This document shows positions 53,736-64,000 of a stretch of 64,000 nt of DNA, piece by piece. Both the position numbers and the translations under genes were made by a program. Position 1 is the first letter of the stretch, and each line of letters opens with the position of its first letter. The notes beneath the pieces were generated by a model that did no database searches, had not been told where the DNA came from, and worked only from the letters and a program-made list of their open reading frames with translations. The DNA comes from Tolypeutes matacus (taxonomy: Eukaryota > Chordata > Mammalia > Cingulata > Chlamyphoridae): NCBI GenBank assembly GCA_026826555.1, contig JAKSZT010017954.1, forward strand, positions 1,481,336-1,545,335, written 5' to 3'.

Positions 53736-56700
53736 TTCGTTTTGACTAAAGGGGTCTGTGTTTAAGAGTTTGATGGCACCTTGGAGCAGCGGAGCTCAGC
53801 TGTACTGTTTTATGGAAGCTGAGCTTGGAGGGTTACCTGGGTGAGCTGGGGGCAGGCGCAGTTTCCTCCAGCTGTTCCATGCTGCCCATTCTGGGGTGCC
53901 TGCCCTGAATCCTCTGCCGTCCTCCCTGCCCAGACTCCAGGGGCTTGGAGAGCTCGGGGCGCGTCCTCACCATCACCACCCATGCACGAGTGGCTCTCGC
54001 ACATGCCTCCTGTGACTGTGGTGTGTATGTGGGAGCTTCTTACGCTCTGGGGAGCAGCTTCAAATGTAGCGATGACGCCACCACCATGGAGCCAAGACGG
54101 GTCTGGGGAGAGGCTGGGATAGAAGGCACCCAGCCGCATCAGGGATTCCTGGGGCCTGAGCCCCTCCAGAAAGGGCTGGGCATGCAAGGACCGGTTAGGT
54201 GCACATTTGCCCACAAACTTCCTGCCCCTTAGCCAAGCTCATGTGGTCACGTCTGTCTTTGGCAGACAAGGCACCCAAAGCCTCAGTGTGGCCCAGGGCC
54301 ATAGGTCAGGAGAGAGAGTGCTTCTTTGGCTCCTTGGCCTTGTTCTTCTCCTTCGTGGAAGTTTCTGGTGCAGCCATGGTAGATAAATGAATAACTGGTT
54401 TTATATTAGGATGGCATCTTACACAAATAAGAATGAAAGGAGTAAATGGAGAGAATGATCTTGAAGCCAGACCAAATAATTTCAGTGCTCAATGTAGGAA
54501 CCCAGGATTTCCTGAGGTCCCTCCAGTGGTCTGGGAGGAGGTTGGCTCCTTCTGTGGTAGTTATCTCCCAGCTCATAGCACTTGGCACCTAAAATGCTGC
54601 TGATGTCCCAGGGGAGGAAAGCTCTGGATACTGTAAGGCCACAGGAGGACTTTGAAATTCCCCTTCCCTTTTCACTGTTACTGAGCCTATTCGATGCTTC
54701 CTAAACCAAGCGTCCAGGTGCTCCTGAGGCTGCAGCCCCTCTCCTTGCTGTCCAGGAGGCCGAGCATTTCTACTTGCACAGTGTAAAGGGCCCAGGCTGG
54801 GGAAACACAGGCAACCTTGAAAACAAAGCAGTGTGCCCCCCACCCCCCACCCCCGCTGTGGGTAGAGCAGGTTTAAGTGTTCTCAAAGGCCTGCTAAATT
54901 CTGCACCCAAGAGAGGCCAGGGCACGGAGCAGATGTGTGTGCCTGTGGAATCCATGTGCAAATTTAGCGTTTGTTGATCGATTTTTACTAGAATTCATAG
55001 CTATGGAGCCCATCAGAGTAAAACTTTATTTCAGTAATTTCTGTGTCTTTTTAAAATGTCCATTGGCTAAAATGGACTCTTAAAACCCGTCCCCATCTGT
55101 CTTCAGCCAGAGCGTCTCTCTTTTAAAAGTATTGGGTGTTCTTGAAAAGTTTCATTTGAAAATGGTGTTCTACAACTAAAAACACAGCCAAGTTTGAAAA
55201 TCCCTAACCCAGACACCAGCCTCTTTGTTTTTTAATTTGGGAAACCGAGGTCCACAGAAGGGAGGTACCCCAGCCAAAGGGGCCCCTTCGCCATGCCAGT
55301 AGGCTACTCTGGACTCCGTCACGCGGGCCCAGCGGCCTGTGCCCAGCGCCCAACAAGGGATGCGCAGAAGTTTGTAAAATGATGTTAAATGGATCCCCCC
55401 ACCCTTGGCCATATTGCCTGTACACGGCATCGAGTCACATCTTATTCCAGCTTGGCCCACGAATGGGCAGAAGTCTGTGGTGCTGTCTGGGAGACGGTAC
55501 ACCTGACTGCACGTGGTAGTGAGATCAGCGTGGCGCTGCAGGACTTGAATCTGTTCTTGTATTACTTGAGGGTTTTTTGTTTAAGATGATCATATACTAT
55601 TGAAAACAATACAATTTTCATTTTCAATAGAAAGTAGTACTTTAAAACATACGGTACCTCCAGCCTTCAGCTCTGGGGACCCTCTGATCGCCCTGTTCAT
55701 TTTCAGCTCTGGGGTGGCCTCTGGGTGGGCCTTGGAGAAGGGTTTCACCTCCCTGGACTGACGCTTTTACAGCCATAAATAGAAGGGGTTGGCCCCAAGG
55801 CCTTCCTTTTTCCACCTCCAGGCTTGGTGCTAGGTAGGAAGAGGGTGGCAGGGTGGTCCAGAGGTCCAGTAGGCTGGTCCAGCAACACCTGGGGCAGCCT
55901 CCTCTCAGGGTGGGGTAGGGGGGCATGTCAGGCAGCTCCGGGGGTGGCTCAGGCCTCCCAGGGGGGCACTTTCCTTTCCCTTTCATAGCTTATCACGGAA
56001 CTGCCATGTGAGAAAGAGGCAAATTGCCCTTCAGCAAGCTGGCAGGATTGTGCATTCATTTGTTCATCCCTTCCTATACCCATGGCATGGTACCCCACCA
56101 CCCACTGGCTGTGTAGCCCAGACAGGTTTCTTCTTCTCTGAGCAGTTTGCACAGGGCTGCCGTTTCCCTGGGGTCTTCCTGGCCATGATCCCCTCCGCAC
56201 TCCGTACTCATTTCCAGCGCCTTCCATCTGCCCCCAGCCCACTGTCCCTGAACCCACCCTGTCTCCAAGCACAGAGGATACCCTCGAGTCTTCCTCTCAC
56301 TGCCCCCTTCCTCTGAAAACACACCCTCCTGTGGCTTGCCAGTATCCTTGCCTGCTTTGCCTCCCCTCTCTGCCACAGAGTTCCTCAGTTTACCCCTTTG
56401 CTCGCTCTCCAGGAGGCTGTGGCATTCCCAAAGGCTCCATTACCCTCTCTGCCCTCTCAGCTTCCAAAGTGGATCTTGGACTCTCCACTTGTTCAGGTTT
56501 CTCACCTCCCTGGTGGTAGCCCCTTTGCCCGCTGAACTGCTATGGCCTGAAGCCTGAGAGGACACAAGATGGTGCCTGTCCCGCGCCGCCCACCTCTTCC
56601 CTCCCACCTCCCCTCCGAACACATTACCAAGCCTGCCCAGCCCCCTTCCTCCCCTCTGTCCTCTCAGGACACCCCAAGTCTGCTGGGTTTATCTCCTAAG

Positions 56701-57329
56701 TACCTTGGCTTCCTTCATTTCTACCCTTCACACCTTAGCGGTCACTGTTACTTCCCTTCTAGCTCCCTGCCAGAATTATCTCATCAGTACTCTCCTTTGG
56801 AAGCCTTTGCCAGCCTTGCAAACCTTCATGGAGACCAAGAACGGTTGGCTTCTCTTCCCAGCTGCATACTCTGACCTGGGCTGAAGCCTCAGTCTCTGTT
56901 GTTGCCTCCGTCTCTCCTGTTTGCTACCTACCTGCCCAGAAGGCTGTAAAACATCATGATTTAATCTTGGGAGGATGTTTGAGAACTCAAGAGAGTGGCC
57001 TTGTTTGACCAGAGGAGCAACGTTAGACACGCAGGCAGCTCTGAGGCCTGGCTGTGGCGGCGTGTTGGGAACTGTTGAGGATTTGGGTCTCTGCACACGC
57101 CAGCTCCAGCCGTTTTGCCTGGACAGCCCAGGGAACCCCAGCTGACGTTCTCCTGAGAAGGGCCCAGAAAGCACTCTGGGCTTGCTTATTTTTGCCACAT
57201 GGACTCACAAAAACACTCTCCACATGACCCCACAGAAACTGGGTGGGGGCCAAGTACCTCAAGTGGGCTCACCCTGCTCTTTCTGTCATGACTTTAAAGA
57301 CAAATGAGTCTTGGTCCCATTTGAACCTC
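53736..57329. other. GC-rich sequence, no gene recognised, L2-like traces
   Basis: No exon is supported. 54400-54590 and 54980-55200 are AT-richer with no nameable repeat. Pyrimidine-rich segments at 56050-56330 and 56640-56880 (CTCATCAGTACTCTCCTTTGGAAGCC) may be decayed sense L2. All frames here, including the longest of 140 codons at 56776-57198 on the minus strand, lack domain character. Confidence 0.45.
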
Positions 57330-57560
57330 CTGGGCCAAAATTATTGTCTTGAGCATTTTCATTAAATGACCTTAATCAAATATCTGTGCGGTAGCAGTCA
57401 TTTATAGTAGTCATCAGGACTTCAGTTTGCAGTACTCGTGAGAAGTCACTTGGGCCACCACATGGGAAAACAAATGCAAAAAACTAACTCTGCAGACTAC
57501 CATAAAATACCTTTAAACAGTAGTTGTAAAAGACGACGTTTACTTATACAGAACTATCGC
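57330..57560. other. AT-rich repeat-poor stretch
   Basis: ATTAAATGACCTTAATCAAATATC (57361-57384) includes a nuclear-receptor half-site-like TGACCTTAA. A short unique island between GC-rich flanks. Only a weak regulatory suggestion is possible. Confidence 0.3.
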
Positions 57561-60500
57561 TGATGTTTGAAAAGCTCAGCATTCACTGGACTGGACGCGG
57601 TTCCACAGATGAGACGACACCCTGGGGAGCAAAAGGGATTCGTGTCTGTGGGGACTGAGCAGACCAGCAGGTCGTTTGCGGGGAGCTTGGCAGTGCCTAT
57701 GTCTGCGCTGGCAGTTCGTGGTGTCCTGTGGAGGAGCGTGGCCCTCCCACCCTGCGGCCCAGGGCCCGGGTTGGTCTCTTGTTACCCGGATGCTTCAGGT
57801 GGAAGAGGCCTGAAAGGTGACTGTGTTCGCTTCCTGACCACCATACCTTGGCTCCAGGGCAGGAGTGGGCAGGGGGTAGGAGGGGAGGTGCCCAGGGGTC
57901 CCCCTCCCAGGCACCCCAGCCCCAGGGCCATACAGCAGGAAGTTTCTGCTTTGGCTCCGCCCAGCCCACCGTGGCCACGCCTGGAGGTGGTACCAGGGCG
58001 AAGGCAGCAAATAAAATGATAATCCCCAAATGCCAAACTCTCATTACTCCCATCCTCCCCACCTGCCCTCCTTCTTCCTTCTTTTGTGACTTGTCCTCAT
58101 AGCCTGCGCCGTCTTCTCTCCCTGCTCTGCTGTGGCTGCCCAGGAACGTCCCGCTCTCTTTCAGGATCCCCGTGCACCGCATCCTCTTCAGGAAGTATCC
58201 CCAGCTTGCCCCCTGGTCAGAGTCATGTCTCCTGGGAGCCCCCTCGGGCACGCCTCTCCTAAGTTGTCCTTTTCTGTGTCTTATTTCCTGACCATGTGTC
58301 AGCACCCTGATGGCAATGTAAATTCAGGCTCTCTGCTTATGAGGTGTCATCTCTAATGTCCCACTCCCTCCTCCCTGGGCCATGTGCAGGGGACACGCAC
58401 CTCGGACCCCAGCTCAGCGCTGTGGTCACCAGAGCCAGCGCCCACCATCCTCAAATCCCTGCAGACTTATCAGCAACTTCCCAACCTACAAACACTAATG
58501 ACTGCTTGCACTTTCTGGGCCTCACGGCCCCTTGGTGAGGCTCACGTTACCCACGCCCATTGCCCAGATGCGAGAGAATAGACTCCAAGGTTAAGAAGCT
58601 GCTCAAAGCTGCCCGGCCCGCATGGGTGGGGGTGGCCGGAGCAGTCAGCCCAGCGCTCTGGGGCGAGGCCTTTTCCAGCAGTCCTTGGGAGTCTTCCAAC
58701 CCAGGACTGTTGGCTCAGAGAGTGTCCAGTGATAAGGGCTACCCCGCCCTGCTGGGCTCTGCTGGGGCCCACGGAGCAGTTCTCTGGCCTGGCTTCCATT
58801 CTGGGACCAGGAGCCCGAGCTCCCTAAGGGTCCAGGCCCTTGGCTCAGGAACTGGGTCTTAAACCGGCACCTCTAGCAGGATTCCAACCAGGGCCCAGCA
58901 CAGAGCTGGGTGCGGTACTGGCCGAGCCTCAGTGAAGCTTGCCCTGCACATCCAGGCCTGCCCTGGGCATCGGCCAGGGTGGGTCACCAGCCAAGGTTCC
59001 CTCTGGACTGCTTGAAGCACCGGCCGCCTTAGTCTCCCACCAGCAGTGGCCTCTCTTAGGCTGATAGGGTTTCAGGGAAGGATAGTGAGGGAGTATTTGG
59101 GCTTTCCCAGCTGCAGTCTTCCTGAAGGTGAACCCATCATCGTTGGGGAAAGACTGGCTTTTGGGAACCGAGAAAGCAGCCTTGGCATCTGCTCTTGCAC
59201 GACGCTGGCCGGCAGAGAGCCTTTACCGGGCTGCCATGCCATGTGCTCAGGCAGAAAGCTGTTTCCTGAGCTTCAGTGTCAGCCTCCAGCTCTTTCTTCC
59301 TCACTTTCTGAAGTTGTCATGTCCATGACACGGTAGCAAAGGCCCCTGACCTCTCAAGTTGTACCTGGTTTTGAAGTGTGCTTCCTCTTGGCTCTCCACC
59401 GCGGTAGGGTGCCCTCCTGCAGTGGTTTCCTCCCAAAGAGCCTTGCACGCCCCTGGGAGAGCCCGCCAGCAGTGGAGGAAGTGCCTTGTCAAGTGCCTTA
59501 CTTCACCAGCCTTCCTGTGTTTCGCTCCCCGTGCTGCAGGCAGGCAGGCAGGAAAGGACACCAGCCTCCGCCGCGGCACCGGGCCCTGCCTCACCATGCG
59601 TCACACATCGTCCGCTGTCCCTGTGCAAGCGCTGGGCAAGGTAACCTGGTCATTGGGAACTGGGGAGGGGGCCGCTCGGTGAGCGTTCATGCATTTTCAC
59701 CCCTGTCTGGGTGTGCTTTGGTGGCAAGCAGCTCTTCCTGCCTGTCTTGGGAGTTTCGTCTTTTCCACTGGCCTCATCATTTGGGCTTTATTGACAGCGA
59801 GTTTTAGAAGATTGCTTTGTAACCTTAATTCTCAGGCAAATACACAGACTTAGTAGAGCTGACTTTTCTTTGATTTATGTTGGCTATGTCCAAAAAGCAG
59901 CCCCTACGTGCCCCCCCCCCCCCCGCATTAGAGTGTATGAGCACCACTGCTGCCCTGCTAAGGCTGGTGACAAATTGCCTGGGAAGACCCCCTGACAGCT
60001 GTGACGTGTTCATCCACAGCAGGGCCACTTGTGGCCCAATCACTTTGGAGATTAGACTTCCCCAAGCCAGTCTGCGCTGCCCCGTGAGTGGCCAGGCTTT
60101 GTGGTTGAAGATTCCTGACGGATGTATTGAATTGTGTCCAGTTTAAAAATATATAGGTTTTGAAGGTTTTAGGTTTGGCAAGAAAATGAAATCCTTTGTC
60201 CCAAATCAGGGCTGGCTGGTTTTGTCAGTGTCATGTGTGTGTTTTAAAGAGTCTCTATTTTGAGCTGTTTGGAAAAGCAGCTGCTCTGAATTGAGGCACA
60301 TGTGTGTTAAACTTGCTTCCCGATGTTAGCACTAAAATAGAAATCGTACTCTGTCTGCAGTATCTCTTGCAGGCAACTTGTCAATGAAACTGCTTCCAAA
60401 TGTTTTCCCAAGCAAGCAGGTTCGACCCAGGCTTCTTGCTCATTCGTGTTTTGTGCAAAATAACATTTTTAGTTTAAAAGATTTTAAAACAATTTCACAC

Positions 60501-60678
60501 CCGGAAAGCAGCTTAGATTCCCTATCCACTGAAATTGAAAACATGCCCGTGTAGTCAGTCACCCCAGTCCTGCATCCCAGAAACAACCAGCTTACGGGCA
60601 CGTGGAGGCCACATCATGCGCCGCTGCTTTGTCCCACCCGCCTCCCTCCTGGCAGCGGCTGTGTTTCAGCCAGCTGAT

Positions 60679-60680
<2 letters not shown>
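57561..60680. other. GC-rich sequence with simple repeats, no gene recognised
   Basis: The longest frame in the window (202 codons, minus strand, 57697-58305) lies here. It overlaps equally open plus-strand frames, lacks any recognisable domain and is rejected as a gene. A C14 run is at 59911-59924 and a short (GGCA)n at about 59538-59552. A MIR scrap in antisense is possible at about 58560-58610. Confidence 0.45.

Positions 60681-60710
<30 letters not shown>
60681..60710. repeat. (GT)15 microsatellite
   Basis: Thirty uninterrupted bases of GT. Likely polymorphic, with Z-DNA potential. Confidence 0.98.
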
Positions 60711-60712
<2 letters not shown>

Positions 60713-61064
60713 CTCCCTGCAGTGAAGGGTTGGGTGGGCGTCACTCGGTATTTTCAGGAAGATACTTTTGAACGTTACTTGCTTCTGACCGCTGTCCTGC
60801 ACCCTCCACTTGGAGAATCCCCTGGATGACTCAGTGTCCGACTCTAAAAATGCTTTGAGCCTGTCGTGGCTGGAGGGCCCTGCTCCAAGCTCCTGGCCGG
60901 GGCCCTCCTTGGCTCTGGCTCACCTGGGCTGACTAGCCACTCCCCCAGCTCGAGAACAAAATTATGTTCGACTTTTGGGTTCCTTGTCTTTTAACTGAAA
61001 AGCTCTTGCTTATTTAGCTGTCAGTGGTGGCAGGGGTGGGGATGGAAGTGTTCCTTCTCCACCT
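60711..61064. other. Unique sequence
   Basis: No repeat or gene identified. Confidence 0.5.
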
Positions 61065-61310
61065 TTGGGTTCATTCACTAGACATTTATATGAAACGCCT
61101 CCTATGTGGTCTGTTCCCAGGCCTGCCCTCCTCCAGGCACTGCGCGGCTCTCAGACACGCGCCTCCTTTGCCTCTTTCAGGCACTGTTGCCGTGATCTGC
61201 AGTTTCATCCCCCTTGGCAATACGCAGCTCCGGGAGGCCAGGGCGATCTTGGCCATGTGCATGCAAGGCACTCAGCAGGCACTCAGTAGGTGTTTGCTTA
61301 GCGAAAAATC
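61065..61310. repeat. Decayed L2/MIR-type relic
   Basis: TTCATTCACTAGACATTTATATGAAACGCCTCCTATGTGGTCTGTTCCCAGGC reads as a reversed L2 or MIR 3' end. From about 61240, CTTGGCCATGTGCATGCAAGGCACTCAGCAGGCACTCAGTAGGTG reads as the same kind of end in the sense direction. The two may be a composite of two relics. Confidence 0.5.
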
Positions 61311-62329
61311 ATTCCTTCCTTTAGGAGAAAGTTTAAGTAACAAGCATTTGTCCCTGCCTGGAAGAGCCTACTTACTAATTAACTATGTTTTCTGAATAGA
61401 CAGAAGTTTGATCCATCACCATTCACCCTTTGGTTATGGAAAAACATGAAGGATTTACAAAAATTTGACCCAAAAGGTTGTTTTTAGAGAACTGTTCTCT
61501 AAATCAAGATAAACCTGCATGTGGTTGCAACTTCTGTCTCTTGCCCCATCACCTGGGGGGTTCGGGTCTATTCTCTGGCCCCATGGTGTGTGCCACTCCT
61601 CATTTCCTTGCAGATTTCCCCCCGCAGGGGCTGTTGGAGGTTGTAACTGCCAGCTTTCCTCTTGCTCTTCCTGGCGCGGAACAGAATTCCAGGTGGTGGT
61701 GGTTCCTGGCGGTGGGAGCAGAGCCTGCAGGCTGGGACTGGCACCTCTGCTATCGGGCCGTGCCGCCTAGAACAGTCCCTCTTTGCATGAGGCTGAAGTG
61801 ATGGCTAGAGTGCACTTGGATGTTGGGTGTCGTTTTGTAAAAGGGCCTTGTATTTCTGTAGACTTCTGAGAGCAGAACTGGGCTGTTCCTGATGCCTCGG
61901 CTTGGGCCCAGGTGTAGGTAGAGTTCTTTCACTCCTTTAGCTGCTGCGGCCTCTTGAGGGACTGTCTAGAGATGGTCCTTTGATCCCACGAGGGAGGGTC
62001 TCTGTCCCCCCACCCACCATGGCCACTGCCTGCTGCCCCGTCGCCCAAAGCCACCTGCTCTTCTACACCTCCCTGTTGCTTTAGGTACTCCAGTTTCGGG
62101 TGCCTCTGGGGAAGCTGAAGGGCTGTTCTCTTGGCAGGATACTCTCATTGTTTTCTTGTAAATAAATGGTGTCCTGATAAAGGGAGGTGGCCTCTCAGCT
62201 GCCCAGAAAGTGACCGAAGGGGATCTGACCACCACGCTTCTTTTTGCGAATAACGCAGTCCGTTTGCGCTATTGAAAAGCTGCTTGGAATCAGCAATCCA
62301 GGCATCGTTTCTGTGCCCATGGAGGGAAG
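61311..62329. other. Unique sequence, no gene recognised
   Basis: GC-mixed, with frames of about 60-107 codons that do not resemble known proteins. Confidence 0.5.
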
Positions 62330-62465
62330 GGGCTCTCGTGCAGCGGACAGAGCCGGGCCTGCTCCCTAACCAGGGGCTTTGGGCTTGTTAAGCCTCAGCT
62401 TTCCCATCCTCAGCGTATTTGACTACCTCATAGGCCAATATGAAAACTGAGACCCAGCGTCTCCC
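62330..62465 (+). repeat. MIR SINE relic, sense
   Basis: GCAGCGGACAGAGCCGGGCC, TTGTTAAGCCTCAGCTTTCCCATCCTC, and GACTACCTCATAGGCC correspond to the middle of a MIR in sense direction. Confidence 0.65.
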
Positions 62466-62596
62466 GTGGCACCAGGCACGGACATGGCCGCCACCAGAGC
62501 CACCATCCTGTGGGAGCGAAACCAATGCCTGGTTCCAAGCAGCAGCAGCCATGGCTGCAGTCGTGAGGGGTTTCTCTGGCTCATGTTGATTATACC

Positions 62597-64000
<1,404 letters not shown>

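Noticed and set aside
57697..58305. 202-codon minus-strand open frame, the longest in the window
   Set aside because: It overlaps open frames on the other strand in GC-rich DNA, has no recognisable domain, and its length is within chance expectation for this composition.
59911..59924. C14 run (and C14 at 24830, C12 at 53256) as i-motif structures
   Set aside because: Single uninterrupted homopolymers are more likely simple slippage tracts, possibly with sequencing error. They do not form the spaced four-run pattern.

Overview
This is mammalian nuclear DNA: mostly non-coding, with no recognisable functional gene. It is dominated by old mammalian interspersed repeats (MIR, L2, L1, hAT-type DNA transposons). 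It also holds several tRNA-derived SINEs of the DAS type, whose heads end in CCGCCTCCC- or TATAGCTCAGTGG-like sequence. DAS-type SINEs are known from xenarthrans, so the source is probably an armadillo, or otherwise a sloth or anteater. This identification rests on recognising the repeats, not on a database search.

Layout. 1-9.4 kb: a sense L1 3' end, MIR and L2 relics, two short DAS SINEs, and an antisense L1 of about 2 kb interrupted by a DAS SINE that has two tRNA-like modules. 10-12 kb: AT-rich, repeat-poor sequence that looks like constrained non-coding DNA. 12.4-21.4 kb: GC-richer intergenic or intronic DNA with MIR, L2 and MER5 relics, a SINE reduced to a TCTA microsatellite, and one half of a perfect 35-bp dispersed duplication at each of 15.9 and 19.0 kb. 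21.7-22.6 kb: the strongest enhancer-like block, with several homeodomain-type cores. 23.6-24.6 kb: an inverted pair of hAT relics abutting a MER5 element. 27.6-31.1 kb: two old sense L1 tails around another AT-rich block. 35-40 kb: a hAT relic, G-quadruplex motifs and a second enhancer-like block with an octamer motif. 41.7-46.4 kb: several antisense L1 3' pieces and L2 copies, one of which holds a short insertion copied from about 0.7 kb away. 47.2 kb: a 59-bp minisatellite. 50.0 and 52.2 kb: further AT-rich unique blocks. 53-62 kb: GC-rich sequence with little that can be named.

The only gene-derived sequence I can name is at the right edge: an intronless, disabled retrocopy of ADP-ribosylation factor 1 (ARF1) from about 62.6 kb to the window end. 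It carries a long stretch of the parental 3' untranslated region. No splice-bounded exon, tRNA or snRNA gene, or CRISPR array was found. The open reading frames of 60-200 codons look like chance frames or cross repeats. No new multi-gene system is visible. The most unusual observations are the two short templated-type duplications, the SINE turned microsatellite, and the candidate regulatory blocks.
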